Part shown: one piece after another, positions 1 through 8,973 of the stretch
How the letters are laid out: each line of letters begins with the position of its first letter
Numbering within the stretch: the stretch's first letter is position 1
Assembly (NCBI GenBank): GCA_964548225.1
Contig: CAZJQP010000005.1
Coordinates: 1 to 64,000, forward strand
Length of the DNA: 64,000 nucleotides
DNA from: CALMEH01 sp964548225
GTDB taxonomy: Bacteria > Acidobacteriota > Blastocatellia > Pyrinomonadales > Pyrinomonadaceae
Direction: 5' to 3'
The notes under the pieces: generated by a model
The model's input: only the letters and a program-made list of their open reading frames with translations
Databases searched by the model: none
Told to the model about the DNA's origin: nothing
Position numbers and translations under genes: made by a program

Positions 1-25
1 GCCGATGAGTGGCTTTGGAGAAAAT

Positions 26-1852
26 TCATTTACACAGTTTATTTGACACCCTCAATTTATCAAATAAAAGTTGCCAATTTTTAATAATACTATTATCAAA
101 TCCACCAATTATTTTAGTGAAAACTCTTTGGAAATCATGTGAGAGTTCAACTTTCCATCCAAGTTCAAGTTTGTAGTCATTTTTTTCTGCAAAATCTTCC
201 ATTTGCTTAATAATTGCTTCATTACTCCTTGGCAAATAGTCAAAATCTTCTGTTACTTTACCTCGATACTTTCTAGCAAAAACCTTTGCTAGCTCATCTT
301 GTGGGAATAAATCTTCTATTTCAAAATTACCCTCTCCTAAAATTTCGCTAATGCTTATAACTTTCTCTTTTTCATTTTTATAGAGATTATCTTTTAGGGA
401 TTTTTCTTTGTCACGTCCCGCTTTATCACCATCAACTAACACATAAGGAAGATTGTTTTCTCTTCCTGAAACTATACTGATAACGGTAGACATACCTTTC
501 ACACCACCGGAAGGTATAAACACAGTTTCTTTATTATTCTTGTATTCGCCTCTGTTTATAAGGCAATTCTTTATTAATTGTAAATAAACTTGGTCAGATG
601 GTCCTTCAACTAAAATTGGCTGACAGCCTAACAATAATGTTTCAGAAATTGTTAAACCAATAGCCGCATGAACTGGATAAATAGATTTCTCCGCCGTTTT
701 TTCATTTTTTCTTAAATCTGAAGAAACTACTGTCAATCCTTTTTCGTCCACAAAAACAGCTTTTACTTCTGATAAGTTATCAGGATTAACAAGAAATGGT
801 GAATGAGTTGTATATATTAATTGATTTTGTTGTGATAAAGACGCAAAAAACTTTATCAAATCAATTTGGGCTATCGGATGAAGCGATATTCCAGGTTCAT
901 CTAATAACAAAATGCAATTTGAGTGATTATCTTCGCTCTCAACTAAAAATACCAAAAAGAAACTAAAAAACCATTGAAGTCCTCGACTTCTTCCCTCTAG
1001 TTCTACTTCTTCTGTTCGTATATCATCACTAACCCATATTCTAAAATGGTTGCCATCTGCTTGAAAACGAAAACGATAGTTTCCTTGTTTCCACCACTCT
1101 TTAAATTTCTGCGTTAATTGGGTTGAGGCAGATTGTAATAATATTTCTCGTTCTTTTTTCCTTTCTTTCTCAGTTTCGATTGTTGAAGAAGAAGGTCTGC
1201 CTCTCTCACCATAAAATCCCTGTTCTTCTCCTAATTCAAGAATTTCTTTAGGTGAAAGTTTTACAAAACTAAACAACACTCTGAGGCTTCTAGCTTTTGC
1301 TCTTTCCTTTTCGCCAAGGTCATCCCGCTTAAGATTATCAATAACGTGTGGAAGATATATTTCTGAATCTAAATTTCCATAGTCTGAGTAATATACAAAA
1401 CGTGGAATTAAGCCAACTATATACTTGAGAATTTCGTCATCAATTTTAATGTCCTTTATTTCTTCGTCCACGAAAACAGCCAAATAGGTTCCATTATACT
1501 TACGTGAAATTTGAATCTGTTTGAATGCCTCCTTTTTCCTAGATTGGTATTTTTTACCAAATTGCCTTTTTATCTCGCTTGTTGTTTCATCGTCAAACTC
1601 AAAAATGGCAGAAATAAATATTTCTTCACCTTTAGTTGATTTATAATCAACATATTTTTTTCTTGGATAATCGTCTAAAGGAACTATAGGTTCATCGTTA
1701 GCAGGATTTAATTTCCACAATGCAAGCAATAGATTCGTCTTACCTGATTCATTAATTCCAACAAGACAACTACAATTATCAGTTTCAATCCAATCACTAT
1801 TTTGAATAGACTTAAAATAATCTACCTTAAATTTAAGAAGTTTAGTCGTCAT
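26..1852 (-). CDS. OLD-family ATP-dependent nuclease (AAA ATPase plus TOPRIM)
   Basis: 608 aa. An N-terminal ABC/SMC-type ATPase is followed by a TOPRIM nuclease, the layout of overcoming-lysogenization-defect (OLD) nucleases. Visible motifs are Walker A GINESGKTN (residues 32-40), a signature-like EGRSRGLQWF (287-296), Walker B LLLDEP (315-320), an H-loop TTHS (348-351), TOPRIM Glu in VEGPSD (E416), DGD (474-476) and the downstream EIEDLF (511-516). Family knowledge: such proteins cut DNA in phage defence, alone or with a partner such as the UvrD-like GajB of Gabija. The gene ends 26 bp from the window edge, so any downstream partner lies outside. It points the same way as the restriction-modification pair upstream, suggesting a defence island. 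Exact OLD class is not decided. Confidence 0.85.
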   Translation of the reverse strand: MTTKLLKFKVDYFKSIQNSDWIETDNCSCLVGINESGKTNLLLALWKLNPANDEPIVPLDDYPRKKYVDYKSTKGEEIFISAIFEFDDETTSEIKRQFGKKYQSRKKEAFKQIQISRKYNGTYLAVFVDEEIKDIKIDDEILKYIVGLIPRFVYYSDYGNLDSEIYLPHVIDNLKRDDLGEKERAKARSLRVLFSFVKLSPKEILELGEEQGFYGERGRPSSSTIETEKERKKEREILLQSASTQLTQKFKEWWKQGNYRFRFQADGNHFRIWVSDDIRTEEVELEGRSRGLQWFFSFFLVFLVESEDNHSNCILLLDEPGISLHPIAQIDLIKFFASLSQQNQLIYTTHSPFLVNPDNLSEVKAVFVDEKGLTVVSSDLRKNEKTAEKSIYPVHAAIGLTISETLLLGCQPILVEGPSDQVYLQLIKNCLINRGEYKNNKETVFIPSGGVKGMSTVISIVSGRENNLPYVLVDGDKAGRDKEKSLKDNLYKNEKEKVISISEILGEGNFEIEDLFPQDELAKVFARKYRGKVTEDFDYLPRSNEAIIKQMEDFAEKNDYKLELGWKVELSHDFQRVFTKIIGGFDNSIIKNWQLLFDKLRVSNKLCK

Positions 1853-2060
1853 AATATATCTAATCTCTAATATTTATCGAGCTTTTCTATTTTGCGCGAA
1901 AATCTATTTGTGTCAAGTTCCCTTATTGCTGATGCCGTGCCTTGCTTATTTACAGCAAAAGCATTGAGCTAACATTTTACATCAGCTTTTCAAACAAATT
2001 AAACGACGGTTGAAAATATGATTTCAGGCGGCTTCAGCCGTCTTTCCGCGTTTCGCGGCG

Positions 2061-2218
2061 ATTAGCCACGTTGCTTTAGCGCGTGGTCAGTAATTCGTGA
2101 GAAATCTTAGGGCGTTTTAACGTCCTTTTGTTTTGGCTTAAGCCATTTTCAAGCACGTTAAAACGCGCTCATTTTATTATTTTCGATTTAACCCACGCGC
2201 TAAAGCAACGTGGCTAAT
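2061..2218. repeat. Large nested palindrome (REP/MITE-like)
   Basis: A perfect 26-bp inverted repeat (2061-2086 and 2193-2218) encloses a second one (GCGTTTTAACGT, 2112-2123, with 2155-2166) and a central palindrome TGGCTTAAGCCA (2134-2145). All three share one centre near 2139. Flanks (about 2020-2060 and 2220-2260) carry further GGCTTCAGCC / GAGGCTGAA complementarity. It fills most of the gene-free stretch 1853-2350. I see no reading frame in it. It resembles the element at 46940-47143 in design. Confidence 0.8.
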
Positions 2219-2350
2219 TGCGCCTTCGGCGAAAGCCTCGTGAACGAGGCTGAAATTTCACAATCATTTCTTGAAAGACGAGCTTCCAAAGGTGCGCCAA
2301 TATTTCTATTCGCGCACTGAGAAAACCGTTTTGATTTCAAATTTTATAAT

Positions 2351-3256
2351 CTAGACTTCCGCGAATAGCGAAAATTGTTTTACCGTTTGGAGCGATATTT
2401 CCGCAGGTTGCGGTTTATAATTTAGAATCAGGGCTTCGGTGATGGCGTTGCGGTTTTGTTCTTTGCCGCCGAAGTGGTAGAAATGTTCGGTGGTGGCGAT
2501 TTGGTAGTTTTGCCAGATTGTTTGCAGATAGGCGTTGGCGCGATAGCGGTTGGCAAACCATGTCGAAACGATAAATTTTGCGCGTGAATTGTGCATCAGG
2601 TTTTCGAGTTCGCGTTCGTTTTCTTCCGTCCAACTGTCGAAATAATCAACGTGCCTGCCGATATACGGCGGGTCGCAATAAACCAAATCGTTTTCGCCCA
2701 AATCGGCAAGTGTGGTGCGGAAATCTTGACAGACAAATTCCCAATCGTTGTTTTCGATAAAAAACGCAACCTGTTTTATTTGATTGACGATTTTCGTAAC
2801 GTAGCTTTGGGCAAATCTCTGCGGTTTATGACCGTAAGGAACATTGAAACCGAAACTTTTATTAAAGCGAATCATGCCGTTAAAGCACGAACGATTGAGG
2901 AAGAGAAAATCGAGCGGCGCGTGATGTTTATTAAATCTTTCGCGGACGGCGAGATAATGTTCCACACCTTTTTCGGAAAGAAGTTTGCCTTCCGTTTGGA
3001 GAAATTCTTTAGCAATGTTTGGGGTGATTTCGCCCGATTTGACGGCACTGTAAAAGTTAATAATGTGCGGATTATTGTCGGCAAACAAGGCTTTTTTCGG
3101 TTGGACATTAAAGCCGACCACGCCCGAACCCATAAACGGCTCAATCCATCTTTCAAATTTTTCAGCGGGCAAATTTTCGCGGATAAAGGAAACGAGTTTT
3201 GTCTTTTTGCCTTGAATTTTTATCGGCGGAACGAAGATTTTATGGTTATTATTCAT
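2351..3256 (-). CDS. EcoRV-like adenine-specific DNA methyltransferase (D12 class)
   Basis: 301 aa. Should methylate adenine in the site cut by the neighbouring nuclease, protecting host DNA. SAM-binding motif FMGSG is at 41-45 and catalytic DPPY at 195-198. Several stretches (VPPIK at the N-terminus, FLFLNRSCFNGMIRF, DPPYIGRHVDYF, EHFYH) match M.EcoRV as I remember it. I chose ATG at 3256 rather than 3304 because M.EcoRV starts just before the same VPPIK block; the 16 extra residues would lie wholly inside the endonuclease gene. ATG overlaps the endonuclease stop by 8 bp (ATGAATAA), so translation is probably coupled. Specificity GATATC is inferred. Confidence 0.92.
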   Translation of the reverse strand: MNNNHKIFVPPIKIQGKKTKLVSFIRENLPAEKFERWIEPFMGSGVVGFNVQPKKALFADNNPHIINFYSAVKSGEITPNIAKEFLQTEGKLLSEKGVEHYLAVRERFNKHHAPLDFLFLNRSCFNGMIRFNKSFGFNVPYGHKPQRFAQSYVTKIVNQIKQVAFFIENNDWEFVCQDFRTTLADLGENDLVYCDPPYIGRHVDYFDSWTEENERELENLMHNSRAKFIVSTWFANRYRANAYLQTIWQNYQIATTEHFYHFGGKEQNRNAITEALILNYKPQPAEISLQTVKQFSLFAEV

Positions 3257-4133
3257 CTGCTCTGAAATTTCCGGTTGTCGTTCTGAGTATAACATTTTCC
3301 GCAATCTGTGAATCGTCCATTCCTTTGAATTTCAGATAATCCCGAAGGTTTGTAATATAACGCGGCTTGCCTGTTTTGGTTATTGTGTCGGGAACGACAA
3401 TCTTGCCGTAATTTATCCAATATTCGTCAAACCATTGTTCGCCCAATTTAGCGAAAGTTCCGTTGCCGTTCAGAATGTCTTTGATGTATGTAATGCTTCC
3501 GATATTTGCCGTGTTTCCGCTTCCGCGTTTATCGCTGGCAATGCGCCATTTCTCACAGGCGAAAAATTCAAAATCGCCGATAACTGAAGGAATTTCCTTG
3601 AGGTTTTCGCGGTTGTAGGTTTTGGCTTCTTCCAGATAAGTCAGAGCCTTTCGGGAATATAAAATGCCCAAACAGAAATGTCCGAGATATTGATTGTAGG
3701 GAAATTGTATGTTTTTTGTGCTGTTACGATTGATAAAATATTCGCCGTGTGAGCCGAGCGTAAAACCGTTGCAAAATGCCGGATTGCTCTCCAAACGATA
3801 TGTAGTTTTCAAATCAACTGCAAATTTTATTTCAGAGTTGTCTTTGGCGACAAAAGAAACGTCGGGATACCAATTTTGCTTTTCGGCTAAAATGATTTCG
3901 TAATTGTATTGGTCGGCAAACTCCAAAAACTTTGAAAACAGATGAATTTCGAGAATTTTGGAAATGATTTTCGTATCGGCGGAAATCGTGTAAATTTTTT
4001 CAAAAACATCTATGAAACCTTTGATTGTCCATTGATTGTCAGAGGTAGAAACATAGTCTTTGAGCGTTTGCGCGAAAATTTGCAGTCTTTCGAGAAATTC
4101 TGTTTTGAGGTAAGATTTTTCGGCTTCGGTCAT
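3249..4133 (-). CDS. EcoRV-like type II restriction endonuclease
   Basis: 294 aa. Predicted to cleave GATATC. Alignment by eye to EcoRV (245 aa) holds with a constant offset of 17 residues: E62, D91 (in YPD), D107 and K109 (in VDLKTTY) correspond to EcoRV E45, D74, D90 and K92. The DNA-reading loop GSGNTANIGS matches EcoRV GSGNTTNIGS, which is the basis for the specificity call. It lies directly upstream of the methyltransferase and overlaps it by 8 bp. The start at 4133 has no clear Shine-Dalgarno site; the upstream DNA is AT-rich. Extra length is mostly a short N-terminal extension and a longer C-terminus. Confidence 0.9.
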   Translation of the reverse strand: MTEAEKSYLKTEFLERLQIFAQTLKDYVSTSDNQWTIKGFIDVFEKIYTISADTKIISKILEIHLFSKFLEFADQYNYEIILAEKQNWYPDVSFVAKDNSEIKFAVDLKTTYRLESNPAFCNGFTLGSHGEYFINRNSTKNIQFPYNQYLGHFCLGILYSRKALTYLEEAKTYNRENLKEIPSVIGDFEFFACEKWRIASDKRGSGNTANIGSITYIKDILNGNGTFAKLGEQWFDEYWINYGKIVVPDTITKTGKPRYITNLRDYLKFKGMDDSQIAENVILRTTTGNFRADE

Positions 4134-4227
4134 AGATTTATTTCAAATATATTATTTTTAAACGAACTTTCAAAGGTGCGCCGATATTTCGATTGGCACA
4201 CTGATTAAAACGCTTTGATTTGCCCGC

Positions 4228-4965
4228 TTATTTTACTCTTTTGAATTTCAGAGCTTTAAGCTGTTGGTATGCCGCGCTGTTTTTGCCGATGTCTTTGTTG
4301 TAAAGAAAATAGGCTTTGATTAGCGTGATGAGATTCAAGATGCCCGTTTCGGGGTGATAGAGAATCGTGTCGCGCACTTCGCGGGCGTTTTTGGCTTCGA
4401 TTTGGGCGATTTTCGCCGTGTTGTTTTTGGTTTCCATTGTGGCGAGTTTGGCTTCGAGCGTCGGGAGTTTTACTTCTTCCTCGTTTGGCTTGTAGCCGTC
4501 CGCTTTGGTTTGCAAAAGCGCAATCAGCGCGGCGAGATTGGCAATGTTATTGTCGTAGCTTTGCTGTGAAACCGAATGCGCCGATTTTGATTCGTCAATG
4601 TCGGGCGTTGACGGGTCATCAACCGGTGCATCTCCGATGCGTCTGCCTTGAAGTTTGCGGATAATCGTGGTCGCATTCTTCGTGAAAAGCGCGTCGTTGA
4701 TATTGACTTTTATCGCGCCGGCGATGCGGGTGGCGAGCGTGTCAATGCCGTCAAACTCAGCGAAACGGATGTTGTCGGCATCAATTTCTACCGATTTTTT
4801 CGTATCAACTTCCGCCATTGCATTTTCGGCTTCGGTTAATTTGGCTTGCAAAGCCGCCAATAAAATAAGCGTTTGGGACGGATTATAAACCGCTCCGAGC
4901 GCGATGATGATGTTGATTGCGGTCGCAAAGTTTGCGACGTTTTTAGCGTGTCCTACTTCTGACAT
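4228..4965 (-). CDS. Conserved hypothetical protein
   Basis: 245 aa. Not assigned to a function. It begins MSEVGHAKNVANF and is mostly alanine- and lysine-rich helix; similar proteins occur as unnamed hypotheticals in Bacteroidota-type genomes, by recollection. There is no signal peptide, membrane segment or catalytic motif. I chose ATG 4965 over 4974: GGAG lies 10 nt before the former but only 1 nt before the latter. It lies upstream of the restriction-modification genes on the same strand with a 94-bp gap, so co-transcription is possible but a role in restriction is not supported. Confidence 0.7.
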   Translation of the reverse strand: MSEVGHAKNVANFATAINIIIALGAVYNPSQTLILLAALQAKLTEAENAMAEVDTKKSVEIDADNIRFAEFDGIDTLATRIAGAIKVNINDALFTKNATTIIRKLQGRRIGDAPVDDPSTPDIDESKSAHSVSQQSYDNNIANLAALIALLQTKADGYKPNEEEVKLPTLEAKLATMETKNNTAKIAQIEAKNAREVRDTILYHPETGILNLITLIKAYFLYNKDIGKNSAAYQQLKALKFKRVK

Positions 4966-5326
4966 ATAATACATACTCCAAATGTCTGAATTTGAAATTT
5001 GTTGAATTTCATCCGTTAAGATGCTTTAAATAGCTAAGATTTGCCTGCATTTTTTAAAGAATATCCTTGCCTAAATCTAAAAAAACCTGCATAATTACAA
5101 CAGTTTTGCTCTCAGAGTATCTCCGGCGAGATGCGTCCGTTAAAGATTTATAAGCGACGGCTTTATTTGGGTTAGAGAGTTTGTTAGTAGTTTGAGAAGC
5201 AGTTTCTTGTTGTTTTTTACGGAAAAGTCGGGTGCGTCGCATTGCCGGAAAATGTGTTTAGACAATTTCTTTCAGCCTGCCTTTTGCTTCATAGGGTTAA
5301 TCAATAAAAAATTTTAAGGATAAAAA
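4966..5326. other. Gene-free stretch between divergent genes
   Basis: About 360 bp between the hypothetical gene and the RRM gene, which diverge. It contains only a 62-codon open frame at 5054-5242 with no Shine-Dalgarno site, which I do not believe. Promoters for both genes and a leader for the RRM gene should lie here, but I could not identify a convincing -35/-10 pair. Confidence 0.5.
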
Positions 5327-5689
5327 ATGAGCACAAAACTATATGTCGGAAATTTGTCGTTCAGCATTACGAGCGACGATTTGCAGGATTATTTTGGACA
5401 AGCAGGCACGGTTGAATCGGCGAAAGTCATTGAAGACCGTGATACGGGACGTTCGCGCGGATTCGGATTTGTCGAAATGGCTTCACAAGAAGAAGCGATG
5501 GCGGCAATCGAACAGTTTAACGGACAAGATTTTGAAGGCAGAAATTTAGTTGTCAACGAAGCTCGTCCGCGTGAAGAAGGCGGCGGCGGCGGAAATCGCG
5601 GCGGCTACGGCGGCGGCGGCGGAAATCGCGGCGGCGGACGCGGCGGCGATCGTCGCGGCGGCGGCGGCGGGAATTTTTCACGCTGGTAG
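5327..5689 (+). CDS. Glycine-rich RRM RNA-binding protein
   Basis: 120 aa. One RNA recognition motif (about residues 3-80) with RNP2 LYVGNL (5-10) and RNP1 RGFGFVEM (44-51), then a Gly/Arg tail rich in GGGG and RGG. This is the bacterial Rbp type, like cyanobacterial cold-induced RNA-binding proteins. It should bind single-stranded RNA in the cytoplasm; the tail probably adds non-specific RNA contacts. AAGGAT precedes the ATG by 5 nt. The tail is built from GGCGGC codons, a slippage-prone stretch that may vary in length between strains. It is monocistronic, with a strong hairpin right after the stop. Confidence 0.93.
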   Translation: MSTKLYVGNLSFSITSDDLQDYFGQAGTVESAKVIEDRDTGRSRGFGFVEMASQEEAMAAIEQFNGQDFEGRNLVVNEARPREEGGGGGNRGGYGGGGGNRGGGRGGDRRGGGGGNFSRW

Positions 5690-5703
5690 TTTTTTAGAAG
5701 AAA

Positions 5704-5784
5704 GGGAGAAGGGGAGAAAAGGAGAAAGGGAGATTGGTTTCCCGAAATTCTTGTCTCCCTTTCTCCTTTTCTCCTCTTCTCCCC
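5704..5784. terminator. Purine/pyrimidine hairpin between convergent genes
   Basis: A G/A-only arm (about 5704-5733) pairs with a C/T-only arm (about 5754-5784) across a 20-nt loop. It lies between the convergent RRM and dacB genes and could end transcription both ways, although there is no long T-run. Strict purine/pyrimidine strand bias also makes triplex formation possible. Confidence 0.55.
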
Positions 5785-5787
5785 TTC

Positions 5788-7371
5788 TCAATTAAGTTTG
5801 CCGTTGAAATTTGCCAGCGCGACGACGATTTCATCAATAGTTGATTGGCGAACGGAAGTTTCGGCAACACCGTTGATGATGATTGAAAAAACGATTTTTT
5901 CGCCGACAGCGGTTGTAACATAACCCGAAAGCGCGGAAACTTGGTCAATCGTGCCGGTTTTGCCGCGAACATTGTTGGCGGCTTTGGTGTTTTTGAAACG
6001 GTTTCGCAAAGTTCCGTCAACTCCGCCGATGGTTAAAGATTCGTTCCAAGCCTGTGCGTAACGGCTTTTTGACATAAACGTATAAAGTTGGACAGCGGAA
6101 TTAGGCGTGATGAGATTATGTCGTGAAAGTCCGCTGCCGTCATAAATCCGCACCGCATCCGAAGCGATTCCGGCTTGCGTCAGAAAATTTGAAACTATGG
6201 CGATGCCGCGTTCTGCGCTTGATAAATTCGGCTTTGTTTTGTCGCCAAGCTGTTCGCCGAGCGTCCAAAGAAGCGTTTCGGTGAACATATTTTGACTCGG
6301 TTTCATCGTTTTTTGCGCGATAATCGAAAGCGGCACGGATTCGATTTTGGCGATTTCAATCGGCGCAGTTTGCGACAAAACTTTCATTTTCGGGTTTATC
6401 AAACTATTTCTGCCCGTAATCACCACGCCTTTTTTTTCCAAACTCTGACGCAAAAGCGCGATAAACATTTCCGCCGGACGCGAAACGGCGATGTAACCCG
6501 TGTAAGTTTTATCGTTGGCGGGCATCGAGCCGGAAATTTCCAAAATATTTTGTTCGAGTTTTTTTGTAACTTTGAGGTTGCGCGGCGTTCCGTTTGCCGA
6601 TGTTACGCAAGTATTTTGAATTTTGAAAACAGGACTCGCGGGCAAAAGCAAAACATTGCACGGCGCACCGACGGAACTCGATTTGACCGATAAATCAACC
6701 GAATTATTGTTGACATTCAAAGCCGAAATTTCCACGCCCCAATTCCATTGCATATCGTCCCATTCCCAAGTAAATGGTGTTGGATTTCCGCTGAAATAAC
6801 TGTCATCGCCAACCAAATCACCTTCGATTTTTTTAACGCCCGATTGCACGATTTTTTCTGCCAGCGCGTCCAAACCTTTGTAATAATCGCCGTCGTAAAA
6901 AGCCGTCGAAAACGAAACATCACCGCGCCCGTAAATCGTCAAATTGCCTTTCAAATTTCCGCTTTCATCGGGCATCGCCGGCGCATAAACGCTGGTTGAA
7001 AAACGAAAATTCGGCGAAAGCCGCTCGATTGCCGCCGCGACCGTGTAGCTTTTCATATTCGATGCGGGCATAAAATATTTTTCGCCGTTTTGTTCGTAAA
7101 TTGATCTGTTCGTGTTCAAATCAACGATTTTTACGCCGACTTGTCCGCGCTGAAGCTCGTTTCGTGCCAAAATGAAACGAATCTGACTTTGCAAAGCCGT
7201 CAAAGGTTGGTCATTTTGCGGTGTCGGCTTTGCCGAAGGCGTTCCGATAACTCTTACACGCTGATTTGTTTGCTCTTGTGCCGCTGTCGAAATGCCGAAA
7301 TTTAAGGCGAAAATGGCGATTGCGAAAGTTAAAAGTGCGCTGATTTTTAATTGATTCGATTGTGTTTTCAT
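5788..7371 (-). CDS. dacB: D-alanyl-D-alanine carboxypeptidase/endopeptidase (PBP4 family)
   Basis: 527 aa. Periplasmic peptidoglycan DD-peptidase of peptidase family S13. It has a signal peptide, the active-site SxxK as SNMK (S104-K107), the SxN-type block SGLSRHN and the KTG triad in RGKTGTID. The characteristic large insert between SxxK and SxN is present. I set the start at ATG 7371: the longer frame to 7473 would translate a dispersed repeat (7392-7419) and a terminator hairpin (7434-7462), and the new start opens directly on a signal peptide. It probably trims peptide cross-links during wall remodelling. Confidence 0.93.
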   Translation of the reverse strand: MKTQSNQLKISALLTFAIAIFALNFGISTAAQEQTNQRVRVIGTPSAKPTPQNDQPLTALQSQIRFILARNELQRGQVGVKIVDLNTNRSIYEQNGEKYFMPASNMKSYTVAAAIERLSPNFRFSTSVYAPAMPDESGNLKGNLTIYGRGDVSFSTAFYDGDYYKGLDALAEKIVQSGVKKIEGDLVGDDSYFSGNPTPFTWEWDDMQWNWGVEISALNVNNNSVDLSVKSSSVGAPCNVLLLPASPVFKIQNTCVTSANGTPRNLKVTKKLEQNILEISGSMPANDKTYTGYIAVSRPAEMFIALLRQSLEKKGVVITGRNSLINPKMKVLSQTAPIEIAKIESVPLSIIAQKTMKPSQNMFTETLLWTLGEQLGDKTKPNLSSAERGIAIVSNFLTQAGIASDAVRIYDGSGLSRHNLITPNSAVQLYTFMSKSRYAQAWNESLTIGGVDGTLRNRFKNTKAANNVRGKTGTIDQVSALSGYVTTAVGEKIVFSIIINGVAETSVRQSTIDEIVVALANFNGKLN

Positions 7372-7391
7372 TGGATGATTCGCAGTTTTTT

Positions 7392-7419
7392 CACCCTTGC
7401 TAACGCGCGGGTTTCTGCC
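7392..7419. repeat. Dispersed repeat, single arm (family A)
   Basis: A 28-bp match, in inverted orientation, to the arm of the palindromes at 14147-14221 and 45172-45242 (shared core AAACCCGCGCGT then AGCAAGG). Here only one arm is present. It lies just upstream of dacB. Confidence 0.7.
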
Positions 7420-7433
7420 TTTTATGAAAAAAA

Positions 7434-7462
7434 GGGCTGTCAGAATTATTCTCCGACAGCCC
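7434..7462 (-). terminator. Rho-independent terminator for the gene at 7486-8523
   Basis: GGGCTGTC (7434-7441) pairs with GACAGCCC (7455-7462). Read on the minus strand the stem is followed by a run of seven T, and it starts 24 nt after the stop of the upstream gene. Confidence 0.85.
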
Positions 7463-7485
7463 GATTTTTTCAAGGTGAAAAACGA

Positions 7486-8523
7486 TTATTTTGCACCGAT
7501 TAAAACATTTATATCGCTCTGCGGAACTTGTAAATCAAACGAAACCTGATTGCCGACAGAAGTAATTTTTACATTTTTAACCATTCTGCCATAAACCCTT
7601 TCGTCTTCGCGCTTTGAACCTTCAAGCATATCTCCAAAAACTTTAAGTGCGTTTAGTGAAGTTTTCAAACTCTCGGCGTTTTCCGCCTTCAAAGTTTTTG
7701 CCGTAACCGAAACAACCGTATTCTCGCCAACAACATTCATATAACCGAACATTTGCCGAATCGAAGCGATATTTTGTCCGAGTTCGTCATCACCGAGTTC
7801 GAGAAAACCCGCCGCACCTTTCGGCATATTGAGTGCGAAACTTCCGACAGCTGTAGGATTTTTGCTGACCATCGCCATCAAATCTTCATCAATTCCGGGT
7901 CGGTCGGTGTTTAAAGTCAATCTTACGCGGTCGGGCGTGCCGAAAGCTAAGGTCTTGGCATCATAAGCCGTTATCGCCATTTCGCCCGAAATTGCCGGAA
8001 AAATCATATTCATAACTTTCTGCAACATCGGATTTTTAACCGCTGTTTTGTTTTTCTGGATAATTTCCTTCGGCGAGAAAATATAAACCGTGCGATTGCC
8101 GATTTTTTCTTCGCGGTATTTTCCTTCGGACGCAAATTTCACGAGCGTCGCCAAAGAATCCGCATCGAATTTTCCACGCGCTAACACAACCGCTTCAAAA
8201 TCAGTATTTGCGGGTGAAATTTCCTTTGCCGAAACGCCGATTGCCGTTTGGTCGAATTGGCGAATGTCTATGCCCGTTTTGGTTTTGAATTCATCAATTT
8301 TTGCGTTGATTTCATCAAGCATTTCTTTATTGCCCGACAGCATTTGCGGCAAAGCCGATGCGAAAAAGCGTTTTGAGTCCATTGTTACTATTCCATCCGA
8401 AGCCGGAAGCAAGGTAACGAGGTCATTGGCTTTTTTATTTTTACTATTGTCTGCAAATGCTGTGCTGACAAGGTTTAACATCAGTCCGAAGACGGTAAAT
8501 AAAACGAATATTTTTGTTTTCAT
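7486..8523 (-). CDS. Exported protein of unknown function
   Basis: 345 aa with an N-terminal signal peptide ending near AFA. The mature part, beginning around LLPASDGIVTMDSKRFF, has the look of an alpha/beta protein made of two similar halves, each with a FDA..AVVLARGKF or TVVSVTAKTL type strand. Similar exported proteins are common in Blastocatellia by recollection, without known role. ATG 8523 is preceded by AGAGGA at 7 nt and opens on the signal peptide, so the 21 extra upstream codons are rejected. It has its own terminator and is probably a single-gene unit. Confidence 0.75.
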   Translation of the reverse strand: MKTKIFVLFTVFGLMLNLVSTAFADNSKNKKANDLVTLLPASDGIVTMDSKRFFASALPQMLSGNKEMLDEINAKIDEFKTKTGIDIRQFDQTAIGVSAKEISPANTDFEAVVLARGKFDADSLATLVKFASEGKYREEKIGNRTVYIFSPKEIIQKNKTAVKNPMLQKVMNMIFPAISGEMAITAYDAKTLAFGTPDRVRLTLNTDRPGIDEDLMAMVSKNPTAVGSFALNMPKGAAGFLELGDDELGQNIASIRQMFGYMNVVGENTVVSVTAKTLKAENAESLKTSLNALKVFGDMLEGSKREDERVYGRMVKNVKITSVGNQVSFDLQVPQSDINVLIGAK

Positions 8524-8693
8524 TAAAAATCCTCTGTTAGAAAAATCTCGTGGAAAGTATATCAAATAATAAAGATGTTTGAACAAGCCGAAAAAGTTGG
8601 CTGGTTTATTTTGTAAGTGAGAAATGAAAACTGGGAACTTGCTTTAAATGAAATAATTTTACTAATTGGAAGATGTTTCTTATTTCTTACTTC

Positions 8694-8930
8694 TCACTTC
8701 TCAGCTAATTCCGTAATTCCACAACGCGGACACACCAAAACTCTTTGCGCTTTGTCTGCCCATTTTGCCATTGCCTTGTTTGAAAAAATAGGCGTTTTGC
8801 TTTCGGCTTCGCCTTCGCGCATCAACCGCGAGTGCTTTGCCTTGATTTTTTTGTTTTGCTCCTTAATTTCGCGTTCACAATGTTTGCAAATCCAACCGAA
8901 ACCATCGTTGTAAAAATCGTTTAATTCCAT
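8694..8930 (-). CDS. Small zinc-ribbon protein
   Basis: 78 aa. Two cysteine pairs, CKHC near the N-terminus and CPRC near the C-terminus, separated by a basic helical stretch, form a likely four-Cys zinc site. Function is unknown; nucleic acid binding is possible. I chose the second Met (MELNDFYN, 8930) because the first nine residues of the longer frame to 8957 look non-coding, but neither start has a strong Shine-Dalgarno site. Confidence 0.65.
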   Translation of the reverse strand: MELNDFYNDGFGWICKHCEREIKEQNKKIKAKHSRLMREGEAESKTPIFSNKAMAKWADKAQRVLVCPRCGITELAEK

Positions 8931-8973
8931 TTTGTCAAAACTGCCTGCCTGCAACAATCAGTTTTATTTTTTT

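Noticed and set aside
26..1852. Gabija GajA assignment
   Set aside because: The partner helicase is not in the window and the sequence looks only generally OLD-like.
2591..3265. 224-codon open frame antisense to the methyltransferase
   Set aside because: Mirror frame of a well-identified gene; no start signal or family likeness.
4228..4965. Control or specificity protein of the restriction system
   Set aside because: No helix-turn-helix or target-recognition features, and a type II system does not need it.
5054..5242. 62-codon minus-strand frame
   Set aside because: No Shine-Dalgarno site, Ser/Thr/Lys-rich non-protein-like sequence, no neighbours in operon.
7372..7473. Longer dacB start
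   Set aside because: The extra 34 codons cover a dispersed repeat and a terminator.
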